Of a DNA stretch of 64,000 nt, positions 43,610 through 51,040 are shown piece by piece. Each line of letters opens with the position of its first letter. Within the stretch, counting starts at the first letter, position 1. The DNA comes from Larkinella sp. C7 (GTDB taxonomy: Bacteria; Bacteroidota; Bacteroidia; Cytophagales; Spirosomataceae): NCBI RefSeq assembly GCF_006149005.1, contig NZ_VBSL01000005.1, positions 372,338-436,337 of the forward strand, in the 5' to 3' direction. Below the pieces are notes generated by a model, which made no database searches, had not been told where the DNA came from, and saw only the letters and a program-made list of their open reading frames with translations. The position numbers were made by a program, and so were the translations under genes.

Positions 43610-44428
43610 ATGATTCGTGAAAAATTTGAAGAAATATCAAGGCGCGTCTGGACTGATATTGACTTTGCAAATCGCTACCGGACAATTTATGGAGAAGAAA
43701 CAATAACCGACACTATTCTGCTTGAACTGGCAAAACAAAATTTTCGCAATATCCGTATCCTCCAAACCCCTAAGCTAGCGGAATCCGTACAGGGAACGGA
43801 TTGGGAGTGGTTTGTAGGATCACGTACTCATGGGTGGATAAGATATGCTATTCAGGCTAAAAAGCTAAATCCAAAAACAAATAAATATGATAGTTTAAAT
43901 CATAAAGTAGGGGCACCACCAAATGATAACTATCAAATAGATATACTTCAGAAGTTTGCGGATTTTTATAAAGCTATACCACTATATAATTTTTATAACT
44001 TCTTCCCTAGGGCAATACAAGCTAATCACTGGCACTGTAATCAAGATTTTGATAGAGAACTATTAGGGTGGAGTTTTACATTATTGAGAAACGTAGAAAT
44101 TGCAATAGGAAATAGAGGATTTAGAACATTTGATAGGATACATAATTTTCATGAAACATTACCAATTCGATGTCTGTTTAGCTGTCCACTTTTCAAAATG
44201 CTATATCAAAATGAATCAACTTCTGAATCAACAGGGAATCTTTTTGGAGTGCCTTTTAAAAAAGTAACTAATCTACCTAAACAATTTTTAGATATTTTGG
44301 AATCTGATTATAATACACGAGAAATAGGTTCTTTAACTGAATTTCCAGAGGGATTGTATAGTTCAGAGCTTAATATATATCCTAAGAGGATCGCAATAAT
44401 TGATTTATCGAACGAAGAACTATATTAA
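43610..44428 (+). CDS. DUF6615-like protein with PD-(D/E)xK nuclease-like residues
   Basis: A 272-residue protein in the same AT-rich island and operon as the HEPN-like gene. Residues 25-100 resemble DUF6615: GEETITDTILLELAK (Glu29/30, Asp34), Glu58, then GTDWEWFVG (Asp64, Glu66) and YAIQAKKLN (Gln82-x-Lys84). An acidic residue and a Q-x-K after a beta strand is the PD-(D/E)xK nuclease arrangement, so nuclease activity is plausible but not shown. The C-terminal part has no recognised motif. With its HEPN-like partner it could form a two-component defence or toxin-antitoxin system. Confidence 0.7.
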   Translation: MIREKFEEISRRVWTDIDFANRYRTIYGEETITDTILLELAKQNFRNIRILQTPKLAESVQGTDWEWFVGSRTHGWIRYAIQAKKLNPKTNKYDSLNHKVGAPPNDNYQIDILQKFADFYKAIPLYNFYNFFPRAIQANHWHCNQDFDRELLGWSFTLLRNVEIAIGNRGFRTFDRIHNFHETLPIRCLFSCPLFKMLYQNESTSESTGNLFGVPFKKVTNLPKQFLDILESDYNTREIGSLTEFPEGLYSSELNIYPKRIAIIDLSNEELY

Positions 44429-44492
44429 ATTGTATTTTATTATTCATATTTTTCTATATACTCTAGGTCTGCCACAGACTTAGGAACGAGCT

Positions 44493-44757
44493 ATGGAAAA
44501 AAACAAAAATTGATCTCACTGCGGAACTGGAAGAAATTAAGCGGGGCCAGCAACAAACGCTGGATTTTCTGAAATCGCACGGTCACGAACTGGATCTGGG
44601 CGAATGGCTATCGGTGCGGGATTACGCCAAAAAATACGGTGTTTCGATTCAGGTGGTAATCAACTGGATCAACCGGGGCATTATTCCGACTGACTGCGTT
44701 GAAGACCTACCGATGTTCAACAACATTCGCATGGTTAGGGACAAGATGTATAAATGA
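44493..44757 (+). pseudogene. Helix-turn-helix DNA-binding gene with one-base shift at an A7 run
   Basis: From 44509 an intact frame encodes IDLTAELEEIKRGQQQTLDF and continues to GEWLSVRDYAKKYGVSIQVV and NWINRGIIP, a MerR/excisionase-like HTH, ending with TGA at 44755-44757. Its only plausible ATG, at 44493, is out of frame: reading ATG GAA AAA AAC AAA AAT reaches a stop at once. Removing one A from the run of seven (44497-44503) would give MEKTKIDLTAELEEI, a natural N-terminus of an 88-residue protein. So it is a frameshifted pseudogene, a sequencing or indel error, or a slippage site. Base composition here is back to host level, unlike the preceding pair. Confidence 0.75.
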
Positions 44758-44768
44758 GAAGCCACCCT

Positions 44769-44961
44769 ATGAAAACGAAAAATAATACCCTCACCACGCT
44801 CGAACAGTTCAAGAACCAGTATTACGGCGAACGGGGCTGTGCGAAGCGGGAAGAACTGGAAGCGGGCTACGAAAACTTCAAAAGAAGTTCGCTTGTCAAC
44901 CCTTCAAAAAATCGTTGAACGGGGTTTAGATGGGCATTTAGAACTTTCGATCAAACTGTAG
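44769..44961 (+). pseudogene. HigA-like (XRE) antitoxin remnant lacking its HTH core
   Basis: An ATG at 44769 opens a short frame, MKTKNNTLTTLEQFKNQYYG through GYENFK, matching the N-terminus of Bacteroidota XRE-family antitoxins. The frame then goes out of register and stops at 44916-44918. The next frame from 44881 reads KEVRLSTLQKIVERGLDGHL, then ELSIKL and TAG (44959-44961), which matches the C-terminus of the same family. About 45 codons of the helix-turn-helix core are missing between ENFK and KEVR. The deletion joins near-identical words (AACTTCAAA and, in relatives, AACATCAAA-like), suggesting recombination at microhomology. No toxin partner is seen. Confidence 0.7.
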
Positions 44962-45028
44962 AGCCGTTTCTGCCTTCTCCAGCAAGGGCATAAAGAAGAC
45001 AGAAACGACACGGTTTCAAATTCGGCCT

Positions 45029-45598
45029 TTACTTTTCCACGAGTTCCTCTTTTTTGAGACAGGCAAAGACCTCGCGGTAGAACTCGGGGTGTGATTGCCA
45101 GGTCTGTGCGGTGACCATATTTCCGTCGCGGACGGCCTGTTGGGTCGAATAGGTGCCCCCACCCATCTCAATTTCGGTCCGCACATGTTCGTAAGCGGTT
45201 AGCTTCCGGTTGTTCGCCAAACCAGCGGTGACCAGAATCTGGATGCCGTGGCAGATGGCAAAGACCCATTTGCCCTGCCGGTCAAACGCTCGTACGACCT
45301 CCAGCAGCCCGGCGTGGTTGCGCAGGTATTCGGGGGCGCGACCGCCCAGCAGCAGAATGGCGTCATAGTCGTCGACGACTACTTCGTCGATCGTCAGATC
45401 GGAAACCAGACAATAGCCGAGCCGCTCGATGTAGGTGTCCCAACCGGGTTCAAAATCGTGCATCACCAGGTTCAACCGGCGTTTGCTGGGCGCGGCAATC
45501 ACCGCGATGTCGCCTTCTTCCTGAAAGCGGTGAACGGCATAGAGGGTTTCGTAACTTTCGCCACCATCACCGGTGACAATCAGTATTTTGCGATTCAT
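45029..45598 (-). CDS. DJ-1/PfpI family protein
   Basis: A 189-residue single-domain DJ-1/PfpI (type 1 glutamine amidotransferase-like) protein. The nucleophile elbow is AICHG (Cys at about residue 116), preceded by LLLGGRAPEYLR, and a conserved Glu lies in the first loop (GDGGESYE). Family members are proteases, glyoxalase III or amidase-like enzymes, so the exact activity is open. It is a normal-length, host-like gene. It begins at the ATG of MNRKILIVTGDG. The reverse-strand end faces the decayed island; the upstream spacer contains short inverted-repeat words. Confidence 0.88.
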   Translation of the reverse strand: MNRKILIVTGDGGESYETLYAVHRFQEEGDIAVIAAPSKRRLNLVMHDFEPGWDTYIERLGYCLVSDLTIDEVVVDDYDAILLLGGRAPEYLRNHAGLLEVVRAFDRQGKWVFAICHGIQILVTAGLANNRKLTAYEHVRTEIEMGGGTYSTQQAVRDGNMVTAQTWQSHPEFYREVFACLKKEELVEK

Positions 45599-45725
45599 GG
45601 CGTAACGAATTTAGAATAGGGGGAGAAGATAGAGCCATTTTACCCCGCTAAACCACCAAAAGCAAACAATCCGGCCGTCCTACCTATCCCTCAACATTCT
45701 GATTACCGTCCTGATCATCCGCCCC

Positions 45726-45890
45726 CGCGCTACGCGAGCGACAACGGAAGCCTACCTGTCAACACTTCAAAAAACCGTTCTTGTGGATCGCGTAGCGATC
45801 CAACAAAAGGCAAAGTCCGATCGCTACGCGACCCAAAAGGCCGGAACCTGGTGGCTATTAGACTACAAACATTTCGTCGCTACGCGACTT
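45726..45890. repeat. Four dispersed copies of the TCGCTACGCGA word in alternating orientation
   Basis: In the 420-base spacer after the DJ-1 gene the word TCGCTACGCGA or its complement appears at about 45729-45739 (variant), 45788-45798 (complement, TCGCGTAGCGA), 45821-45831 and 45877-45887. Each of the last three is followed by a CCAAAAGGC-like tail. The remainder of the spacer (45599-45725) shows no gene. This looks like a short repeat family, not coding. A translated frame over it has no protein character. Confidence 0.65.
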
Positions 45891-46018
45891 AAAAACGGGC
45901 AGAATGATCGGTATGTCAGTCAAAAAACCGCTGATCCGTCCTTTGCAAGCCAAAAACCGCAAACAGTAACCCACCCCCCGGTGTTGTATTGGTTCACCTC
46001 ACACTTGCTCCATACGCC

Positions 46019-46219
46019 ATGAAATATGCGGTTTCCTACAACATCGACCAATCCGTTTTTGAACTTCGGGTCGACGACCACGCCCCCATCGTTTTCACCA
46101 ATCATTTTCAGGTGATCGAGTACCTGGAACAGGCCGGGCTGTCGGAACCTGATGGTGATTACGTCTATGATCCCGTTGAAAAAGGGTTCATTTTTTCTGA
46201 AGCCTACGCGCTCAATTAA
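46019..46219 (+). CDS. Small protein, unknown function
   Basis: A 66-residue acidic protein starting at the ATG of MKYAVSYNIDQSVFELRVDD. It has no signal peptide or TM segment and is not of a family I know. The upstream extension of the frame (to 45989) runs into repeat sequence and is not supported. The gene is followed closely by the histidine-kinase promoter. Codon usage is like the host genes, so it may be real; moderate confidence only. Confidence 0.5.
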   Translation: MKYAVSYNIDQSVFELRVDDHAPIVFTNHFQVIEYLEQAGLSEPDGDYVYDPVEKGFIFSEAYALN

Positions 46220-46287
46220 ATACCGTTTATGAATAAATAAAGAACTAACCATCTATATTGGCGAATCAATGCCTTAGCAACATTCGT

Positions 46288-48273
46288 ATGCTGGTCAAAC
46301 GACTTCTGCTTGTAGTTTCGGTTCTGGTTCTGGCGGAAACCAACGCCTTCGGCCAGTCGTCGGCGGATACCTCGGCCATTCTGACGCAACTCAACCAGGC
46401 CGAAGCCATTGAAATGCAACAGCCCGAAAAGGCCCTGCGCGACTACCGGGAAGCCCTGGCGGCCTCCCTGAAAACCGGCTACACGAAAGGGTATTTCGAA
46501 AGCGTGCGGCTGATTACTTACCTGCTGGATGTGCTGGGTCGGCACGACGAATCGGAAAAACTGGCGGCCGAAGCCCTGCAAAAAGCCCTGCGGGAACCTT
46601 CCGAACAATACCGGAGCCAGTGCCATTTTGCGCTGGCGCAGTCGGCCAAGTGGCAAGGCAAAAACAAGCAGGCCATTCAGTACTTCAAGATGGCCGCCCC
46701 CTACATGCTGGCCCACCAGAACCGGAAAAAGGCTGCGGTTTTGTACCAGAATCTGGGCCTGATCTACGAAGCCGAGAAGCTGTATCCACAGGCCCTGGAC
46801 TACTACAACCGGGCGATCCGGTATGACCGCATCGCGAAAAGCACGAACCAGGAACTGGCAGTGGACTACCACAGCGTGGCCTCTGTGTACGTCAAACAAA
46901 ACCGGTTGAAAGAAGCGTTGGTGTATTTCCAGAAAACAAAAGCCCTCCTTGACACGACCAAAGACCTTTCGCTGCTGATCAATTTATACAGCAATATTGC
47001 GAATCTGCACAACGAAGAAGCCCGGTATGACTCGGCCCTGTTTTACTACCAGAAAGCGTTGCGGTTGAATCGTCAGTACAACAATCCCCTCCAGGAGTTG
47101 CATTTGCTGGCCGGTCAGGCGGCCACGTACAACGGCCTGAATCAGTTCGGGCGGGCCAAACCCCTGCTGGACCGGGCGTACGACATGGCAAAAACCAATC
47201 GCGTGGGCCTGTCGGAATTTCGGAACATTTACCGGGAATATGCGAATGCCAGCCATGGTTTGGGCGACTACAAAACCGCCTTTGCCTGGTATCAGCAGTA
47301 CGTCAAAACCAATGATTCGTTGTCGACACGGGAGGCCAAAGAACTACTGGGCGAATACGAAGTGAAACTCCGGCAGGCCGAAGCGGGGCAGCAACTGGCC
47401 GAAAAACAGCGCCGGATCGAGCAGTTGGAACAGGCGCACCAGCGTCAGAAACTGTGGCTCCTGATGGCGGTTCTGGTGGGGCTGAGCGTGGTGAGCGGTT
47501 TGGTGTTTGCCTACCTCTACATGCGCCAGCGTCGGCGCACGTCCGACAATGCCCTGCTGGCGGCCGAGCGCGCCCACGAACTCGCCGTGGTGCAGTCCGA
47601 ATTGCAGGGTCAGCAGAAAGAACGGCTGCGGATTTCCAAAGAAATGCACGATGACCTCGGCGCATCGCTGACGACAATCGGTTTGTTGAGTGAGGTGGTC
47701 AAAACCCGGATGAATGCCGCAACGCTCCCTGAAATTGCAAAAATTTCGGCGATTTCGGCCGACATGGTGACGGCCATGAACGAAATCATCTGGTCGCTGA
47801 ATACCAAAAACGACAGTCTCAATGGACTGATTGCCTACACCCGGGCCTTCGCCAGCGAGTTCATCGAAGATACGGCTTTGCTTCTGCGGACGCAGGTGAG
47901 CGAGTCGCCCCGGGAAATTGCCATGCGGGGAGTCGACCGCCGGAATGTGTTCCTGACCGTGAAAGAAGCCCTTCACAATGTGGTCAAACACGCGCAGGCC
48001 ACGCAGGTCTGGCTCACGATCCGGCCCGAAACCGACCGGCTGGTGATTGAAGTTGCCGACAACGGACACGGTTTTGCTCCGCATGAACGAAGCCGGTTCC
48101 GGAACGGACTGGGCAATATGAAAAACCGCATGGGCGAATCGGGTGGCATCTGCGACATTTCTTCGTCGCCGACGGGTACCCGTGTGACCATTATGTATCC
48201 ATACCCGACGGCCAAAAATACTGCAAATGCAGTATGGCAGAAAACCCAAAAAAGCGCCAATATTGCCGGATGA
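46288..48273 (+). CDS. TPR sensor histidine kinase, NarX/HisKA_3 type
   Basis: A 661-residue sensor kinase. Signal peptide (1-23), periplasmic TPR array (about 30-360; for example ALDYYNRAIRYDRIAKSTNQ), a coiled coil (about 345-385), TM helix (about 388-412), then a HisKA_3 dimerisation domain with His454 in KEMHDDLGAS and an ATPase domain with the N box EALHNVVKHAQ and the GLGNMKNRM glycine box. It should sense a periplasmic signal and phosphorylate the adjacent response regulator. The ATG at 46288 is preferred over 46258 because it begins the signal peptide and a -7-like box TATATTGG lies at 46254-46261. The stop overlaps the next ATG by four bases (ATGA), indicating translational coupling. 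Confidence 0.92.
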   Translation: MLVKRLLLVVSVLVLAETNAFGQSSADTSAILTQLNQAEAIEMQQPEKALRDYREALAASLKTGYTKGYFESVRLITYLLDVLGRHDESEKLAAEALQKALREPSEQYRSQCHFALAQSAKWQGKNKQAIQYFKMAAPYMLAHQNRKKAAVLYQNLGLIYEAEKLYPQALDYYNRAIRYDRIAKSTNQELAVDYHSVASVYVKQNRLKEALVYFQKTKALLDTTKDLSLLINLYSNIANLHNEEARYDSALFYYQKALRLNRQYNNPLQELHLLAGQAATYNGLNQFGRAKPLLDRAYDMAKTNRVGLSEFRNIYREYANASHGLGDYKTAFAWYQQYVKTNDSLSTREAKELLGEYEVKLRQAEAGQQLAEKQRRIEQLEQAHQRQKLWLLMAVLVGLSVVSGLVFAYLYMRQRRRTSDNALLAAERAHELAVVQSELQGQQKERLRISKEMHDDLGASLTTIGLLSEVVKTRMNAATLPEIAKISAISADMVTAMNEIIWSLNTKNDSLNGLIAYTRAFASEFIEDTALLLRTQVSESPREIAMRGVDRRNVFLTVKEALHNVVKHAQATQVWLTIRPETDRLVIEVADNGHGFAPHERSRFRNGLGNMKNRMGESGGICDISSSPTGTRVTIMYPYPTAKNTANAVWQKTQKSANIAG

Positions 48274-48905
48274 ACACCCCCATCACTGTCGCCATTGTAG
48301 AAGACAAGGAACTGATCCGGCAGTCGCTGGCCATTCTGGTCGATGGCGCCGACGGTTTCGCCTGTCAGGCCACCTTCGAAACAGCCGAAGCAGCCCTGGA
48401 TCATTTGCCGGGGCAATGTGTCGATGTGGTGTTGATGGACATCGACCTGCCGGGCATGAACGGCATCGACTGTGTGCGGCACCTGAAGCAGCTCTGCCCG
48501 GCCACCCAGTTCATGATGTGTACGATGTACGACGAAGACGAGACGGTTTTTGAAGCGCTCAAAGCGGGTGCGAATGCCTACATCCTCAAGCGCAGCCCGC
48601 CCCATAAACTCCTGGAAGCCATTACCGAACTGCACGAAGGCGGGTCGCCCATGAGCAGCACCATTGCCCGCAAAATTGCCAGTTCGTTCCACATCAACCC
48701 AACGGCTCCCAACGAGCTGGATGTTCTGACACCCCGCGAACGGGAAATTCTGGATCGACTGTCGAAAGGACACAGCCACAAGGAGGTGGCCGCCGAGCTG
48801 TTTGTCAGCCCCACCACCGTCCGGAAACACATCTTCAACATCTACGAAAAACTCCAGGTTCACTCCAAAGTCGAAGCGGTCAACAAGTATCTGGGACGAA
48901 AATAA
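48270..48905 (+). CDS. NarL/FixJ family response regulator
   Basis: A 211-residue regulator with an intact receiver (acidic pair Glu11-Asp12 in AIVEDKE, phospho-acceptor Asp57 in VLMDIDLPGMNG, Lys in YILKRS). The C-terminal LuxR HTH (LTPREREILDRLSKGHSHKE, then SPTTVRKHIFNIYEKL) spans about residues 145-205. It is coupled by a 4-base overlap (ATGA) to the TPR kinase. It should respond to a periplasmic stimulus and regulate nearby genes, possibly the lipoprotein/barrel genes downstream, which start with their own promoter. Confidence 0.95.
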   Translation: MNTPITVAIVEDKELIRQSLAILVDGADGFACQATFETAEAALDHLPGQCVDVVLMDIDLPGMNGIDCVRHLKQLCPATQFMMCTMYDEDETVFEALKAGANAYILKRSPPHKLLEAITELHEGGSPMSSTIARKIASSFHINPTAPNELDVLTPREREILDRLSKGHSHKEVAAELFVSPTTVRKHIFNIYEKLQVHSKVEAVNKYLGRK

Positions 48906-48932
48906 AGCGTAAAAAATCATGCAAATGCGGTA

Positions 48933-48963
48933 TTGTCGGCCCCGGAAAGAGCCGATAGTTTTG
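48933..48963 (+). promoter_or_regulatory. Candidate promoter (TTG, 20 bases, TAGTTTTG) for the lipoprotein gene
   Basis: TTG at 48933-48935 and TAGTTTTG at 48956-48963 are separated by 20 bases, matching the -33/-7 consensus of Bacteroidota. It lies 42 bases before the ATG at 49006. Confidence 0.55.
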
Positions 48964-49005
48964 CCCCGGTGATTGACGGTAATCACCCCAAAACAACGCA
49001 CGATC

Positions 49006-49458
49006 ATGAAAACGCTCCTTCTGTTCCTCCTGGTAACGCTGACTTTTACGGCCTGCAAAAAAGACGGTGACGAAGTCGCACCCGCCAAACCGGCGGAAGC
49101 CGTGGCGGGTACGTATAACCTGACATCGTTCTATTACGTGTCGGGCGACGACCGCATTAATCTGCCGACGCTGCCCTATACCCAGAACGGCCAGACCGTA
49201 TCCGGCACCGCCAGCCTGACGCCCCAAACCACCGACGATCAGGTGACGCTCCGATTGACCCTAAAAATAACGGGCAGCGACGATCAGTCCATCGAGCTGA
49301 AAAACATCACCGTGCAGCAAAACGGGTCGGGCTATAACCTTACCGCAGGTAACCAGACCATTGCCAGTGCCGACGGCAAAAAAATGAACCTGGCGATCTC
49401 CGAAACCGATCCGACCACGAAGGAAACGTCGGAACTCAGGTTCACGGCCGAAAAATAA
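49006..49458 (+). CDS. Small lipoprotein, unknown function
   Basis: A 150-residue predicted lipoprotein (TFTACKKDGD, Cys at 17). The mature part looks like one beta-sandwich or lipocalin-like domain (AVAGTYNLTSFYYVSGDDR), common in Bacteroidota envelope lipoproteins. The ATG at 49006 starts the lipoprotein signal. It lies downstream of a promoter match and upstream of the barrel protein gene (33 bases), with which it may be co-transcribed. Confidence 0.75.
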   Translation: MKTLLLFLLVTLTFTACKKDGDEVAPAKPAEAVAGTYNLTSFYYVSGDDRINLPTLPYTQNGQTVSGTASLTPQTTDDQVTLRLTLKITGSDDQSIELKNITVQQNGSGYNLTAGNQTIASADGKKMNLAISETDPTTKETSELRFTAEK

Positions 49459-49491
49459 CATCACTTTTTCCACCCATTTAATGAGCTGATT

Positions 49492-49992
49492 ATGTGCAAG
49501 AAACTCGCATTTATCCTCAGTACGGCCTTCCTGATGCTGCTGAGTAGCTATTGTGTGCAGGCCCAGAAAGCCTTTGAGCAGGGCCGGATCGTTGGCACTG
49601 CCGGTTTGCTCCTGAAAAGCAATGCCACCCCGGTTACGGTAGCCGTTGAATATGGCGTTACGGATGAGATTGGGATCGCCGGTAAAGTGGTTTATCAATC
49701 AAACAAGGGCTACAGTGCCTATTCGATTGGCGTGCTGGGCAACTACCATCTGGCCAAAGCTTTTTCGGTTACGGGCAATAAACTCGACCCTTTCCTGGGC
49801 ATTCACATCGGCAAACCCTTTTCGTCGCGGGATGGGCGAACGGACTCCGGAAACGTTTTTGCCGGTGCCCAACTCGGTGCCCGGTATCTGGTCAATGAAC
49901 GGATTGGCCCGTATGCGCAGCTCAATCTGGGACTCGTCAATTCCGCCGGTTCTAGCTTCGAACTCGGTGCCGCCTTCAAATTCGGGAGGTAA
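49492..49992 (+). CDS. Small outer-membrane beta-barrel protein
   Basis: A 166-residue protein with a signal peptide (to about residue 25, CVQAQ) and an outer-membrane beta-barrel-like domain ending in aromatic Phe (SSFELGAAFKFGR). The sequence has alternating hydrophobic strands with short turns, as in small porin-like/OmpA-type barrels of Bacteroidota. The substrate is unknown. It sits 33 bases after the lipoprotein gene and 48 bases before the next secreted protein gene. Confidence 0.75.
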   Translation: MCKKLAFILSTAFLMLLSSYCVQAQKAFEQGRIVGTAGLLLKSNATPVTVAVEYGVTDEIGIAGKVVYQSNKGYSAYSIGVLGNYHLAKAFSVTGNKLDPFLGIHIGKPFSSRDGRTDSGNVFAGAQLGARYLVNERIGPYAQLNLGLVNSAGSSFELGAAFKFGR

Positions 49993-50040
49993 AGCGGCCT
50001 GGACCGTTCATTTTGTATCTCCCCGTCAACTCAAAACGCT

Positions 50041-50466
50041 ATGGCTATGAAAATCTGGATTAGTTTTTTGCTCCTCGTTTCCTCACTGGCTCTGGCTCAG
50101 TCCGAAGAACCGCTCAAAAAGGGAAATACCGTTTATGTCGAATCGTTGTCGAAAAACGAAAACAGCCAGGAAACGCTGAAAGCCTTTGTCGATCAGCTTC
50201 AGGAATGGGGCCACTGGAAAGTAGCCGCCAATAAATCCTCAGCCGATTTCATCATCAAGTTAAACCTCGAAGCCAGCAGAGGCATCCGGGTTACATCCTG
50301 GGGAGGCACTTCGATGGCCTGTAGCGCCCGGTTTTACGATAAATCCGATGCGCTGCTCTGGGAAACAGACACCTACAGAGCCAGTCCCAACGGCACCAAC
50401 GGGTTTAACGCCAAAAGAGCAGCGGCTCGTAAACTGGTGAATGCCATCGAAAAAAAATACCGGTAA
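50041..50466 (+). CDS. Secreted protein, unknown function
   Basis: A 141-residue protein with a signal peptide (to about residue 20, LALAQSEE). The mature part (about 25-141) has an alpha/beta pattern with an ALKAFVDQLQEWG-like helix and a SWGGTSMACSARFYDKSDAL strand pair; I do not recognise a family. An alternative ATG at 50047 differs by two residues. It is the third gene of the lipoprotein/barrel group, and a good terminator lies at 50529-50559. Confidence 0.65.
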   Translation: MAMKIWISFLLLVSSLALAQSEEPLKKGNTVYVESLSKNENSQETLKAFVDQLQEWGHWKVAANKSSADFIIKLNLEASRGIRVTSWGGTSMACSARFYDKSDALLWETDTYRASPNGTNGFNAKRAAARKLVNAIEKKYR

Positions 50467-50528
50467 GACCGTAAGACCGTCTTTCGAAAACCAGTAAATG
50501 CTTGACTACGCACTTACTTTTAGTGCCT

Positions 50529-50559
50529 AAAAAACCGGCCTGCTCCAGGTCGGTTTTTT
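50529..50559 (+). terminator. Rho-independent terminator
   Basis: The 14-base arms 50529-50542 and 50546-50559 pair with one G-U position. The right arm ends in T6 and follows the secreted-protein gene by 60 bases. The remainder of the spacer to 50799 is AT-rich, and I see nothing else in it. Confidence 0.85.
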
Positions 50560-50799
50560 CTATGCCAGACCCAACTTTTCCGCGCTGCTCACATCGGTTC
50601 AAACGCACAAATCATTTGTATTTTCCGTAGTTAAACCGGTCATTTTGCGATCTAAATGTGTACTTATTTTGTTATCTAGACGTATCCCAATTCATGCGAT
50701 TAATTGAACCCGAGCGGCTTTTTCCGGCGGCAGGTTTTCACGGTTTCATGATGGGGCTGACACGGTTTTACGCTTCTATTTACCACAACAACAGATACC

Positions 50800-51006
50800 A
50801 TGAAAAAGCGCATTGAACTTGAGTTAACGGCAAACGAAGCGCAGATGCTGGCCTTCCTGCTGCACACGGTTACCGACCAGTTCCACGCCAGTAAAGTCCT
50901 GCGTGACCGGGCCAAAATCAGTCTGAAAGATTTACGAACTGCCGAAACCGTGCGGAGAAAGCTGACGCACTCAATAAAATCGGAACCGTACCGGGAAAAT
51001 CTTTGA
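50800..51006 (+). CDS. Small basic protein, unknown function
   Basis: A 68-residue protein beginning MKKRIELELTANEAQMLAFL, rich in Lys/Arg and predicted helical, with no signal or TM segment. No family recognised. It is short and isolated between the AT-rich spacer and the convergent beta-lactamase gene, so its reality is only moderately supported. Confidence 0.5.
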   Translation: MKKRIELELTANEAQMLAFLLHTVTDQFHASKVLRDRAKISLKDLRTAETVRRKLTHSIKSEPYRENL

Positions 51007-51040
51007 CGGCATTCGTTAAAACCGCCTGACTCTTGAACTT

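Noticed and set aside
45726-45890. Possible CRISPR array
   Set aside because: The repeated word is only 11 bases, its orientation alternates and spacing is uneven; no cas genes are present.
45783-46022. 79-codon frame over the TCGCTACGCGA repeats
   Set aside because: It consists of repeat-derived sequence and has no plausible protein fold.
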